The position numbers were made by a program, and so were the translations under genes. A DNA stretch of 64,000 bases. It comes from Azolla caroliniana (taxonomy: Eukaryota > Polypodiophyta). Under the pieces are notes generated by a model. It did not search any database and was not told the origin of the DNA. It saw only the letters and a list, made by a program, of their open reading frames with translations. The stretch covers positions 16,554,001 to 16,618,000 of the forward strand of contig JBHGNT010000013.1 in the NCBI GenBank assembly GCA_043228905.1. The letters run 5' to 3'. Within the stretch, counting starts at the first letter, position 1, and each line of letters opens with the position of its first letter. Shown piece after piece: positions 14,101-25,661 of the stretch.

Positions 14101-14632
14101 TCCAGTCTGCATTTGAGACTTGAGAGACTGAAGCACCAGCACTGGTTTCACATCTTGTGGGTTTACACCTTCTGTAGTATTTTCTTTGAGAGAATTCATC
14201 TTTGTTATTAGCAAAAACTTCCAAGCGCTCACCAAAGGATGAATGAAGACTCCTACTCTCAGGACTAACCTGACCTGGTCAGTCAAAAGAAAATGAAGGA
14301 TTCACCAAATTCGCAGATAAAGGATACAATAATAAGATTATAAGTAGAACATTAATATTAAGCAATGGGCTCTGCAGAAGAAAAAATAAAAAGGTTTTCA
14401 AGATACAAAACTAGTATCAAGATTACACCAGTATTATTAAGCAATTAACTGAATTTAAAAACGAGTATACTATTCAGTTTCATGACATACCCTGTGACAC
14501 GCCTCTTAGACAGAGCTTAAAAGAAGGTCGCCCGCTTGCAGAAGAATAGTGGGAAAGAAAGCCCAATGGTGTTCTTTGTTGCAGGAGGTAGGCCGAATGT
14601 GCAAGGATGGGGTGGCACATGGAAGCTTCCAT
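11178..14632 (-). CDS. Plastid 1-acyl-sn-glycerol-3-phosphate acyltransferase (LPAT1/ATS2-like)
   Basis: Five exons: 14632-14491, 14274-14077, 12193-11787, 11624-11523, 11405-11178; phases agree, 358 residues plus TGA, as in Arabidopsis ATS2 (about 356). It transfers an acyl chain to lysophosphatidate, giving phosphatidate for plastid glycerolipids. The PlsC domain shows the catalytic NHQSFLD (NHx4D, about residues 197-203), a second block with VPLRRMD, FPEGTRSRDG (about 268-277) and VPVVPISLIGTG. Two hydrophobic segments precede the catalytic motif (residues about 123-150 and 165-175). The first 80 or so residues are Ser-rich with few acids, as expected of a chloroplast transit peptide. ATG 14632 follows an in-frame TAG directly upstream. 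Intron 2 is unusually long (12194-14076) and carries a retroelement remnant. Confidence 0.93.
12450..13090 (+). mobile_element. Decayed Ty1/copia-like gag remnant inside LPAT intron 2
   Basis: In the plus direction, opposite to the host gene, frames broken by a frameshift read YDNIVAAL, then EKPSLEELQQDRLDEE (about 12451-12545), like the C-terminal helices of copia GAG. At about 12710-12770 a stretch reading YNYAIVYRKIGHHVRDN resembles a CCHC zinc knuckle in which the cysteines have become Tyr or Asn. At 13058-13075 a purine tract of the CCAAAGGGGGGAGATTGT type resembles the polypurine tract and LTR start of copia elements. No integrase or reverse transcriptase is visible, so this is a deletion derivative at best. 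Identification is by eye and tentative. Confidence 0.42.
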
Positions 14633-16123
14633 GGCGAGGTTTGACTAGATATGCATCAGAAGAGAGAAGGATCCGCGTCCAAATCAGAGGAGGCTTGAAT
14701 AAGAAGAATCTTGTGGCGTGAGGGCCATGGAGTTTCCTGATATGCCTATGTAGATAGAAAGATAGAGGAGATATGTGGTGGTGTTACTTGATTTAAATTT
14801 ATGTTAAAAGTACCAGAGAACCTTGCCTAAATTAGGGGGGTCTTGAAGTATCAAGGAGAGATTATGCCTGGTTCCCTAAGCATCCATCACCTCTAAAGGG
14901 CCCGCCCATACATATTCAGTCTTAAAAAGCTCGTGTAGATCTATAGAAAGACGATGGTTCTCAACGTAGGACCCATCAGATACAAGACCGATTTAAATTG
15001 ACCAATTACCAGTCTGGCTCTTCTCCATAATGTATTGAGCAACTCACACCAAAGTCTCCATGTTTTTGTATGGCTCCAAATATAAGCATGGTGTTTGCTT
15101 TTAAAAGTCAACCTCATGTTTGGGCATAAGAAGGCCCGTCCAATGCGTGTGCAAGAGTGAAGATCGAGGTGCATGTCACAATTGCTCATCAAAACTCAGA
15201 CAAGAAATGGTATCATCAATGCCTCAAACTCCAACAATCACATGCAACCATGTTGAGTAGGTAAGTACTTCCCTAAATTAATTGTCCATCGCATCCAACA
15301 TTCTCGGAACTCTACCAAAACTATGCTACGAATCTTTAAGATCCCTATGTACTAGAACAATCTACGTAATAATTCAGAAATGTTTGCAAATGAAGTTACG
15401 TAATGGCCTTAAAAAAGAAAATTGAGTCTTATGAGGCATACGTGTGCATCCAATCCTCCAAATTCTTGACTAACATTTACAATTCAAGTTTCCTTATCAA
15501 GTTCCATTTGCTTGAAGTTAATTACACCATCATCATATAAAAGATGTCAAGCCATATCGTTAATTACACCATCGTCATATAAAAGATGTCAAGCCATATC
15601 ATCAAGCCAGTTTGAAACTAAATTTTACATAAAATAGGCTTCCCCGAACAAAATCAGTGAAAGCTCCTCTATGTTGAAATCGCTCTCAAAACCAAAAGGG
15701 CCCATTAAACACTGCTAATACTTAATTGCATAAGCAATAGTAAAACAGTTGTTGATCAAATGTGGGTGTGGACACTTTTAAACTTTAAGAACTTATTTGC
15801 TGCAAACTAAAGTAGCTTAAACAGAGATCATTATATAGTATTGCTCGAAACCTACAGAGTAGCATATGCTGGTTCAAACTACACGTCCCCTGTTATTAAA
15901 TTCCTCATAACTCTCTTCATCTAAAAAGGGTTGTCCTGCACTATCCTACTCCAGTTGAAGATAAATTAATTATTGCTTAGCATTTTGCCCCAGCTTCAAA
16001 TCATATCATTCTTCAACAGCTAGCTCAAACCTAAAAGAAGATACAAAAAGTAATCGCCTCTTTTAAGAAGATAGCAAAAAATCATGTGTTGTTCTCGAAT
16101 GATACACGAAAAGAAATCACTTC
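14633..16123. other. Intergenic between LPAT and pyruvate kinase
   Basis: Upstream of LPAT and downstream of the pyruvate kinase gene, both on the minus strand. It contains a G6 tract (14835-14840) and a 42-bp perfect-looking tandem pair (15517-15600). A weak open frame at 14941-15192 (-) matched nothing I recognise. Confidence 0.6.
15517..15600. repeat. 42-bp tandem duplication
   Basis: Two copies of a unit starting GTTAATTACACCATC and ending AAGCCATATC; they differ at one position (CATCATC versus CATCGTC). Confidence 0.92.
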
Positions 16124-19100
16124 TTAATTAACAGAATTTGTACTTGCCTCGCCAACTTTTCTCACTTGAATATGATGTGTTGATTCAGTGCGCCAGATAG
16201 GTGTCCGGCCACTCTGCACAAGGGCTACCTCTTCTCCGGTCTTCAGCAATCCCCGCTTCTGAAGTATCATCATTAGCATTAGATCAATGATAACAATGCA
16301 AACAATTCTATACCACCACATAACCGTACCTGTAGAAGTGATAAAGATTCTGTGAATGTCTTCTCAGCATTGTCGGAAAAAGATGTGATGATCGGTCGAA
16401 CACCCTGATAGAGTGCTAGCCTTCGTTGAATTTTCTTGCTGCAAAAATCACATCGCAGTAAGCAAACAAGAACAAGCAAGAGACCCATCAATATATAGAT
16501 AAATAGATAGAAAAATGGCTATATATATGATCATCAAAGAAGATACACTTACTCATTTGTGAAAGCAAACACAGTGCCGATGGGTCGATAATGGCTCAGT
16601 AACATGGCCATAAAACCGCTCCTCGTAAATACCAAAATTGACGTTCCTAGTGTATTAGACATCATGGTAGCATGAAAGGCGAACATTTCGCTCATATGTT
16701 TCTGCATGAAGACAAACAAATTCCAATGTATTAAAGAAAGAAGATGTCCCGGGACATCCTCGTGGTTTGCATCCTGGCACTGTAGCCACATATCGAGTGG
16801 AACCCCCATCTCAACCAGGCCCCCATTTAGCAGAAAAAGAACAATGAGAACCACTGTGAATATTTAACAAGATCATTTTCTTAAAACTAGTGCAGAGAAT
16901 ACCTTGAATACTTGACCAAGGTTTGCAGGAGGCTTCTGATTTCCAGTTGTTGTAGCCTCTGTGCGCAGAGCAACAGTGTGCATCACCTTTACAGCTTTCA
17001 ATGGATACCTGACAAATAAACCACATATAAATACATGATCTTATCAATTTTTTGGACTTGAAAAGTTCAAATCTTTCAATTAAACATGTACTCTTCAATG
17101 AAACTAGTTCATGTGCTTAAAGCAGTCATTAATATCCATATAAGTCTATAAAGACTACTATTATTCCACTAGATGTACATCCGTATGATTGTATAAAGGC
17201 TTCTACTATTCCACTAGATGGGACAACTTTCTTGAAGCAGTCAATAATATCTGTATGATTGCATAAAGGCTTCTATTATTCCAATACACGAAGCTTTGTT
17301 CATTCAAATAAATTAAACATGTAATCTTTAATAAACTGAATTGAATTTCTGTTCTTTAAACATTCAGTAACCATATGAATAGATTAAGACTTCTACTATT
17401 CCATTAGATGCCTTGCAACATATTGCCCATAGCATTTCGTAAATTTAACGTTTGTCGGTCGGTTATTATGGTTCTTCTATGGGTTTTCACCTAATCCATG
17501 GTTTAACTTTTGTGATACAATTAGATTAACATACAAAACTCACTTTCCATGGGCAGTTTCGCCTGATAACATCACAGCATCGGCTCCTTCACGCACCGCA
17601 ATGGCAATGTCAGATACTTCAGCACGAGTAGGTGTTGGATGATTGATCATACTCTCAAGCATGTTCGTTGCTACTATCACTGCTTTCCCCGCATTTCGAC
17701 ACATCCTAATGATTTCTTCCTGAAGAAATGAATCATTATTCACCATCAGAACGGTGATTTTGCAAACATGTACAAGATCCGCTACTCTGCAAATTGCACC
17801 TGAAGCAAAGGAACCTCCTCAATTGGAAGCTCAGCACCAAGGTCACCTCGAGCAACCATTGCCTGTCTTGCATATAAACATATCACAAATTAAAATTTTA
17901 AGTTTCTCCCCATAATAAGCTTCAAAACATGCTTTAACATTCAAAAGGAGATGCTAAGAAATCTTCAATCTGACCTTTTATTCATAAACAACAATGCTAC
18001 TCGTACTTGTAAAGATTATAGTCAGAGCTATATTTGGAAACCTTGATATGTATAAAGCATAGAGAAAACTTTACCCCATCTGAAGCATCAATGATTGAAT
18101 GAAGATTAGGGATAGAGTCTGCACTTTCTATCTTCACAATCACGTGGATATCAGCACCACAGCCTAAATCACATGAAAGACACAACTCAGAAAAACTATC
18201 CAATAGTATATCTGTTTATCACTGTCTACTTACAGGTCATTTTACCTTTTAGGAAGGATTTGAGCTCATGCACAACTTGTGCATCCTTCACAAACGAGAC
18301 TGCATAAAAGTCAACTTCATTGTCTACTCCAAATTTGATATCTTCCCAGTCTTTCTCTGTTTCAATGTAAAATGATATGGAAGTATACACACGGCATTAG
18401 AAATCAAACCATATTCATTCAACAGTAGGATTACCAAGAATACGTCATATATTGCTTTTTTAATTTCATTTACTCAGATTCTCACCTAAGTATGGTGTAC
18501 CAATCATTTATTTGAATTGATAACAGCATATTGAAAATAAAGTAAATTCTGGGAAGCTATGCCAAAATCATGAACCACTTCAACTTTCAAATTTTCTCTA
18601 ATGCAATGGCTGCATCCTGTTGCACTGAAGCTACAACTGAATTTACCTTTCCAACATGAATATCATAGATGTAGCAGAACAGTCTTTTCAGAATGATCAA
18701 AGAATACCAGTTATGGAGGGCAGCGTCGCACTCTTCCCTCGAACATTAAGATGCCTTCTTGATTTCAACTCTCCACCATCGACCACTTCACACAGAACTG
18801 AATCAGTGGTTTTGGACTTAACCAATAAAGACATCATTCCTCCTGCAATTAAGAAAAACATGAATCTTGAATTAGGAAATTAAGTATATCCAGAGGCTGT
18901 ACATGCATGTGCATTTATGATTTATGTTCAGAGCCAAAAACTTAATATCCTTGGACAACAGCCATTTTGGGCCTGCATATTACGGCACAGCAATGAACCC
19001 CCAGGAAAAATAAGAGAGGAAGAAAAAGTCAGGCAAACTACACCATCTGAAAATACCCACAGTCGATGACAATATTTTCATGATCATTCAAATAAATAAG

Positions 19101-21136
19101 AAATTTATGTGCTGAAAATTATTTCATTCTGACAATCACAGATGACTTCATATTTTTGGAATTGAAGGGTTTCATGAAGATCATATAATGGAAATGGTAA
19201 TTATCAAAAGGAAGGATGGTGATGCATGTCATTACATGATGGCTATCTGCTAAAGAAATGATAATTGAAAGTAATGTGCAAAAATCATCTCAGAGGAATT
19301 TAATTAGTTCCGATGAAAAATAGATGCATCAGTTAAATACCATCAACAAGTAATGTGTCGCCTTTCTCAACGTCATTGACGAAATCATCATAATTTACGC
19401 TCACACTGTCCTCAGTACCAACTCCTCTTTTAATTGTGAAGGTGAATTCTTGTCCTTTGACCAGATTCAAGGGTTGAGGCAAGTCCCCACTTCTTACCTC
19501 AGGGCCCTAAAGTTAAAAAGAGAAATATTGTTCAATAATAAATTTGATAAAAAAGAGAGCATGCGAACAACCATATAGATCGACAAATAAAACAGCTTTT
19601 GCAACAAATAAAACAGCTTTTGCAATTTTACCTTTGTATCCAGCATGATGGCTATGACATTCTCTGCAGACTGTGCATTGTATTCCTTAACAAGGTCAAT
19701 GACTTTCTTATGGGAATTGTGATCACCATGGGACATGTTGAGGCGTGCAACATTCATTCCCGCCTCAGCGAGCTTCCAGATCATCTCTCTGGATGCAGTG
19801 GATGGGCCAATGGTGCAAACAATCTTCGTCTTGCGTTGAAAAGTGGGTTTCCTCCACATTCCCCCACCTTCTTCCCATGAAATCAGCTGTTCGGGGCTAT
19901 AAAATCCATCTTCCTGCATCCAACCATCAGAATAGCATCAACAACTTTCAGGAATGTCCCTAATTCTTTAAGTTTCCATATTTTCATGTATATGTATAAA
20001 AATGTATTGGAAAACTGGAAGCAATGAGTCAAGGGATCTAGTCAACTTTTTAACAATTTCATGCAGAATTCAACTGTCAGGCATGTGATCCATTGTCCAT
20101 ATTAGCACACGGAAAAACTATACAAGCTTGTCAAAAGCATATTACTCCTAAGATATACATGCACAGTCATATGCCTAGGAATTTGACCATGGATTGCTTA
20201 ATTACACACACAACAGGCATGTGAAGTGCGTGTGATCCAAAGGCATGATTTTTGGCAATACCGCACCATATCAATATGATTCTAGGGAAGAGACCATTAC
20301 TAGTACCACATGATAAAACCATAAGAAGGTAGCAGTCAATACAGATTCAGCATTGAAGGATTTCATAAATGTCTTTACCAAGAAAATAAAATCCAAGGCA
20401 AGGAGGCATCAACGAGAACTCAGCATTCGGTGGGCTCATGAACCGCATGCAATCCAAAGGTCAGATTGTTGGCAATATCACATGGAAATGAAGTTAATTA
20501 CAGGTTACGGATTGAGCATTTCATAGATTTATCTTCCTTACTGAAAACTCCTTAAAAACACACACATCTTCATCAGACCAGTGAAGTGCATGTGGTCCTG
20601 TCATCACATGGTGACAATCATACTGAAGATACATGGGAAACCTAGCATCAAATTGTAACATCCATACCAAAACAATATGTCCGGAAACATACAGTTTCTA
20701 GACTTTGCATGGTGGGTGGACACATTATAACAAAACAGCAAATCCTTCCGTTTCATGTAGAGAGCAATATAAGTGGATCAAAAGAGAAGCATAAACTTCA
20801 TTGTGGATAGATGGATCTATTTAAATTCTTTACCGAGAAATGGTCGCCGCCGAGGTTAAGATTTTCTTGGCCTGCGTCTTCGGGGGAAACAGGGACGAGT
20901 TCATTATCCCGAGATGGGAAAGTGGGGCGAGTTTTCACGTTAGCAGTGGAGGTGGTGGCGGCAGGAGCGAGCACAGTGCCTGTTTTCTTGGTGGGCGAAT
21001 GAAGGGAGATGAGGTTGGGTAGTTGCTTCAGGGGTTGGGGGGCAAAGGAAGGAGGGAAAGCACATGGGGGGGAGGGTTGGGAGGAAGAGAGAGCAGAGGT
21101 TGGGGAAGCAAAGGGAGGAGAGGGAGAGGCGGACAT
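16124..21136 (-). CDS. Plastidial pyruvate kinase, beta subunit (PKP2-like)
   Basis: Twelve exons: 21136-20834, 19913-19632, 19506-19341, 18842-18708, 18356-18246, 18163-18075, 17862-17800, 17719-17544, 17008-16903, 16701-16553, 16438-16330, 16258-16124; 607 residues plus TAA, every phase consistent. It converts phosphoenolpyruvate and ADP to pyruvate and ATP in plastids, feeding fatty-acid synthesis. Visible motifs: [86 protein letters not shown], the catalytic [33 protein letters not shown], and [20 protein letters not shown] with SGETAHGK. The C-terminal domain ends [14 protein letters not shown] plus about 10 extra residues. The first 75 residues are Ser/Pro/Thr-rich with few acids, a plastid transit peptide. 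It resembles Arabidopsis PKP2/PKPB1 along its whole mature length. Upstream lie a TATC microsatellite and a C14 tract (coding strand). Confidence 0.96.
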
Positions 21137-22348
21137 GGTGGCAGAGGAGGGTGCAGGCTCTTCTTTCTTCTTTGAAGGGAGGCAGAGACAGACAGAAAGA
21201 CAGAGGAGATGAAGAGCTAAGACAGCATTTTTGATTGAAAAGAAGGATTTGAATGCAGCTTTCTATCTATCTATCTATCTATCTACATATATACATTCAT
21301 TCATTCATCTAATCTTTCTCTATCTGTAGATTTTTATGTCTCCTCTGTTTTTTTTGGGAGGGGGAGGGGGGGGGGGGGGAGGGGGAGCAGGGCATGTTCT
21401 GCAGTTCTTTCTTTTCATTCCATGCAACAAAAGCACTCTCAAAAGCTGAGGTGGATTTGAGAGAGAGCTCTTTCAATGCCCATATATTGGGCCCATGGAA
21501 CATTAGCTCACCTTAGGTTGACGAGACGAGACTCTCTCTTTGTACATATGTATATCTCGCTCGTCTCGTGTTTGCGTATCTGTCTCTTTGCACCTCCGAG
21601 AACGTTGATTCTTCACATGCGCGTGCGTGCATTACTCGCACATATATAGACACTTTTTTTTCGCACCAAAGCATCACCAGCATCCCTTCTTAGGAAACAC
21701 GCACACATATATGTATGTAGGTCCCATTGGCCAATACAAGATTGGCCTCTCTTTTATGGATGCTAAAACTTCCCCAAGCCCAAGTCATTGTTTGGATTTA
21801 GCATGATGTGCTTTGTGAGTTCCCGAAGCAGCAGCAAAAGAACAAAAATCCAAACAATTTGCATGTCGAGGCTAAGTCAACATCCCATAGGCAATCGACA
21901 TATTGAGGGATGACATAAAAGTGCCATCACATAAGAAATTGTTGTTGAGGTGTCTAAAACTTTAGTCATTTTTGTCCTGTGACCAACATGAAAGGTAATT
22001 ATTGCCCAAAACCATCTAATTTGGTAACAAAAGGACATGACCCAAAGGTCGATCATAATAATTATATGTCTTCATTCTAAGTTTACTCGATGCATTTTGT
22101 TACAAACAAGTGAAAAGGGCAAAGTCCATCCCTTTGATGCTTTGTTAAAGTGATATGGCAAAATATAACATGCCTTAAGTGTGAGTTTGGAGTATTTGAG
22201 TTTGAAACTAGTGGATTACAATGTCAACAACAAATAAAAATTCTATAATGATAAGTAATGGACATAAGAACGTCATTAAATGGAAATTAGTTTGATATTG
22301 AATAAACCCACAAATGAGATGTTGCAAAGCTATAGCTAAACACTACGT
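21137..22348. other. Upstream region of pyruvate kinase; no gene seen
   Basis: Contains the pyruvate kinase 5' leader and promoter. Visible elements are a TATC microsatellite (21262-21284) and a G-rich block whose core is G14 (21366-21379), that is C14 on the gene's coding strand. Beyond 21.5 kb the DNA is AT-rich without recognisable genes. Confidence 0.6.
21262..21284. repeat. (TATC)n microsatellite
   Basis: About six TATC units, in the 5' flank of the pyruvate kinase gene, followed by a short CATT repeat. Confidence 0.93.
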
Positions 22349-23036
22349 GATTCACAACATGCTTACACTGCCATTTGCCCATTGACCTAGAAGCCCTTAT
22401 TTCCTCGTCATAGTTTCAGCACAATGGACAAAGCCCTTTATATTTTAATGATACGTGTATTAGACCCCATTTGCATTGGAGGCCAATCCTCACTACCTAT
22501 TCATAAAATCAACAAAACAAAGTATGAAAAATCAAAAGCAAGAAATACAAGGGACGAATGTGAAAAAATAACAAATTTACCTCGTGGACATGTGCGTCTT
22601 TCCCCCTACATCATCCGTGAAATGTGTCAAAGAAAGAATCACAACCAAGAATAAAGAAAACAGGAACGACGAATTCAAACATATGCCGCTTTTACATTTA
22701 TCTATATACTCGATGCCCCTTACAAGCAATAATGTACAATCTAAAAATCCACCACAAAGACTCATGCGTATCTCAGAATCTCATGTAGGCTCTCTTAATA
22801 AACTGTGATCGAGAGATTTAGATATCCTTTGTTATTATGTGTATTATCATCATCTAAGTTAGAGCATGCAAGGTGAGATGATCGATCTCTACCATTGGTG
22901 GCCATAATCAAGAGTCAATAGAGAAAGGCCATCGACGGGAATTGCTAACATGGCGTACTCGTAGTGTCCGCCTTACTAGAGTTAGAAAACAAAGCCATCC
23001 ATTCTAATTTCTATTTGACAAGCTAATGAGCATATA
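22349..23036 (-). pseudogene. Partial duplicate of the succinate/fumarate carrier gene (exon 2 start plus intron 1)
   Basis: This stretch aligns by eye along its whole length with about 28632-29312, which is the beginning of exon 2 and the adjacent part of intron 1 of the carrier gene on the same strand. Shared blocks include CAGCACAATGGACA, GCCCTTTATATTTTAATGA, GGACATGTGCGT, AATAAAGAAAACAGGAA, ATTCAAACATATGC and ATTTATCTATATAC. The exon part translates as VVRIGLQ in place of VVKIRLQ, then meets a TGA, so it is not functional. Because intron sequence is kept, it came from DNA duplication and not from a spliced transcript. The rest of the gene copy is missing. Confidence 0.85.
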
Positions 23037-23840
23037 TATATACATGTCTCTAAGTTTAACCGTATGATTGACGGCTCCTAATAATGGAGATCCTGTAGGA
23101 TTTTGTCTTTACATTCAGACTTCTCCCCATGGTCGCGTGGAGGCAGGGTCAACGTGGTTGGTTCCATGGCTTCACTGAAAGGTTCTCCTCCTCCTTTTTC
23201 CTTTTTCCATCTGTATAGCTTAGATCAAGCATCAATGAGAATGTCCAACATCTGGAGATAGATAGATAGATGGATAGATAGATTATATTATCGTCTTCGG
23301 AGGTCAAATACAGAGAGAGAGATAGAGAAGAGTAATTTTGATATCTGGTGATCACATTATGTATGTATGCTGCAGCAAGCAGGGGATGTCTGAGGGTGAT
23401 CGCCGAACCGAACGTGTGTTCCAGGTGCGGCAGAGTATGCCCGCTTACCTCCATCGATCACCTAGGGCGCTTGGATGTAACTGATGCAAGTAACCCTATC
23501 CCAACACATGTATATATGCCCATATGCATATGGGCCCCAAAGGTATGTCGTCTAGGTGCATGAATGCCTTCATCTTTTGTTACAGGAGGCAGTAGTCGTG
23601 CAGACGAACTAGAAGGCAGGAATTGAAGGCAAAATGGAGAAGGTATGTTTGTCTAAAACCTTCATTTACTTTCATGTTAGATATCATGAAAACATATTCT
23701 CCAAGTGTATGGATATACATATGCCAGTAACAGTGATCAATGTGTGTAATCCACTTGATACAGACCTACTGATGCGTACATGCATATGCATATGTCAGTA
23801 ACGGTGACCAATTTGTGTAATATATAGTTGGAACCTTGAC
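23037..23840. other. 5' flank of first PPR gene
   Basis: Contains a GATA/GATG microsatellite (about 23257-23283) and, at 23586 and 23643, an acceptor-like ACAG and a donor-like GTATGT that could bound a non-coding leader exon of the PPR gene. Direct near-repeats CATATGCCAGTAACAGTGA (about 23718) and CATATGTCAGTAACGGTGA (about 23790) also occur. No separate gene is visible. Confidence 0.55.
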
Positions 23841-25661
23841 ATGCCACATAAAGGTCCTTTGATTTGCAAAAGTGGAATATATAGACTCATGCAAGATTGC
23901 ATTGCAAAACAGGATCTTGTCTCAGGAAGAGAGTTGCATTCTCTTCTTGTTTGCTATGGATACAACTCAGCGAATAGCTGTGGGAGCTGGCTTATCCGAA
24001 TGTATGCGGAAAGTGGTAAATTGCTGGAAGCTTATCTATCATTTTGCCAAGTCTTGCAGCCCAATGTGTGTACATGGAGCTCTATCATAGCAGCACATGC
24101 AAACCTGGGACCAGCTACTAGGGCCTTAGAGTTATATAAAAGAATGCAGGAACATGGCATAAAGCCAAACAAAGATGTGTTCCTGTGTATGCTCAAGGCA
24201 TGTAGCAGAGAAGGATTGGTAAAAATTGCAGAAACTATTGAACTTGTGAAGCGTCAAGACATCCCTGTGTCAAAAAATATTTTAAATAGTCTTCTCCAGG
24301 GTTGCTCCAAAGTTAGGGACATTGATGATTGTAGGATTTTGCTAGATTTCATAAGAAGCACTCAGTTTGAGTTAGAGGCCACGATTGGTGATAAACTTAT
24401 CCGCATTTTCACATTGTGTGAAAGCTTGCACGAAGCTGATCAAGTATTTGAAATGATTTTAGAACCTAGCACATATTCATGGAATGCTATTATATCAGCA
24501 CATATCAGCCTTGGAAAAAGTGAGAAAGCTGTCTTCTTGTTCTTCAGAATGCAGAAAGAGGGCATGCAACCCAACCAATTCATTTTTACATGCACTTTGA
24601 AAGCTTGCAGCATTATGTCTTCATTATGGCTAGGCAAATTGCTGCATCATCAGATAGTTCTCGAGGCAATGGAAACCCATGTAACTGTAGGAAATGCTCT
24701 TCTTGATGTATACTCCAAGTGTGGAGATTTAAGTGGAGCACGCAATGTGTTTGATAGGTTGCCGGATCGGGATGTGATTTCATGGGGCACCATGGCCATG
24801 AGTTTCTCTCAGCATGGCTTTGATCATGATGCTGTCGAACTTTATGATGATATGGAAAAGGAAGGAGCAATCCCAAATAGGGCCATCTTTCTACATATTG
24901 TAAAAGCATGTGGAAATATAGGAGCATTAGGGCGGGGTAGGCTTATACATGTCCAAATCATAAAAAATGGATTGCAAACAGATCCTCTCATTGCAAGCAC
25001 ACTTGTTGACATGTATGCAAATTGTGGAAACTTGGAAGATTTGGAGAGAGTTTTTCATGGTCTGCAAACAAGGGACATCATATCATGGGGTGCCCTGATC
25101 GATGGTTATGTGGTGAATGGAAATTATTTTCTGGCTGCACAATGTCTTGAAAATATGGTGTGTGAAGGTGTGAGGCCAGATGATGTAATATTTACCAGTA
25201 TACTTACTGCATGTAGCCATGCTGGTCTCCTAGACGAAGGTTTTTGTCAGTTCAAGTTCATGATAAAAAATCATGGCATAAAACCAAATTCAACACATTA
25301 TAACTGTTTGATCGATCTTCTTGGTCGGTTGGGATGTCTGGATGAAGCTGAGGCTTTGATTCGTACGATGCCAGACTTGCCTGATATTATTAGCTGGAAG
25401 TCTTTGCTTACTAGCTGCAAAACACACTCAAATACAGAGCTTGGTAGGCATTGCTTCAATGCAGCTGTCCAATCAGATCCGCATGATTCTGCTGGTTATG
25501 TTCTTATGTCGACCATATATGCTGATTTAGACCCGTGCCAAGATGTTGACATAGTATATGTTTTGAAGAAGCCAGGCGATGCAGCAAAGCTCCCTGGTAG
25601 GGCTTGGTTTGGGATCACTGCAGAGGTAGAGGAGTTTTATTTTGTAGACCAAGAGGTTTGA
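23841..25661 (+). CDS. PLS-class pentatricopeptide repeat protein with E-type C-terminus
   Basis: A single uninterrupted frame of 606 codons. It is a chain of PPR motifs alternating P, L and S types, recognisable by blocks such as PNVCTWSSIIAAHANLG, NALLDVYSKCGDLSGARNVF, RDVISWGTMAMSFSQHG, STLVDMYANCGNLED, RDIISWGALIDGYVVNG, then the P2-L2-S2 region (YNCLIDLLGRLGCLDEAEALI) and an E1/E2-like end from about residue 515 (ISWKSLLTSCKTHSNTELG, PGRAWFGI). It stops before any DYW deaminase domain. PLS PPRs bind organelle RNA with one base per motif and select cytidines (in ferns also uridines) for editing; without DYW it would need a deaminase partner. ATG 23841 is the first Met after an in-frame TGA. 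Some motifs between residues 110 and 210 are degenerate. RNA target is unknown. Confidence 0.93.
   Translation: MPHKGPLICKSGIYRLMQDCIAKQDLVSGRELHSLLVCYGYNSANSCGSWLIRMYAESGKLLEAYLSFCQVLQPNVCTWSSIIAAHANLGPATRALELYKRMQEHGIKPNKDVFLCMLKACSREGLVKIAETIELVKRQDIPVSKNILNSLLQGCSKVRDIDDCRILLDFIRSTQFELEATIGDKLIRIFTLCESLHEADQVFEMILEPSTYSWNAIISAHISLGKSEKAVFLFFRMQKEGMQPNQFIFTCTLKACSIMSSLWLGKLLHHQIVLEAMETHVTVGNALLDVYSKCGDLSGARNVFDRLPDRDVISWGTMAMSFSQHGFDHDAVELYDDMEKEGAIPNRAIFLHIVKACGNIGALGRGRLIHVQIIKNGLQTDPLIASTLVDMYANCGNLEDLERVFHGLQTRDIISWGALIDGYVVNGNYFLAAQCLENMVCEGVRPDDVIFTSILTACSHAGLLDEGFCQFKFMIKNHGIKPNSTHYNCLIDLLGRLGCLDEAEALIRTMPDLPDIISWKSLLTSCKTHSNTELGRHCFNAAVQSDPHDSAGYVLMSTIYADLDPCQDVDIVYVLKKPGDAAKLPGRAWFGITAEVEEFYFVDQEV

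Noticed and set aside
14941-15192. Possible LINE or transposase fragment on the minus strand
   Set aside because: No reverse transcriptase or transposase motif could be found in any frame.
18656-18883. Plus-strand 75-codon frame
   Set aside because: Antisense shadow of pyruvate kinase exon 4.
22424-22808. Two plus-strand frames of about 75 codons
   Set aside because: They lie antisense in the SFC1-derived pseudogene fragment; similar antisense frames occur at the parent locus.
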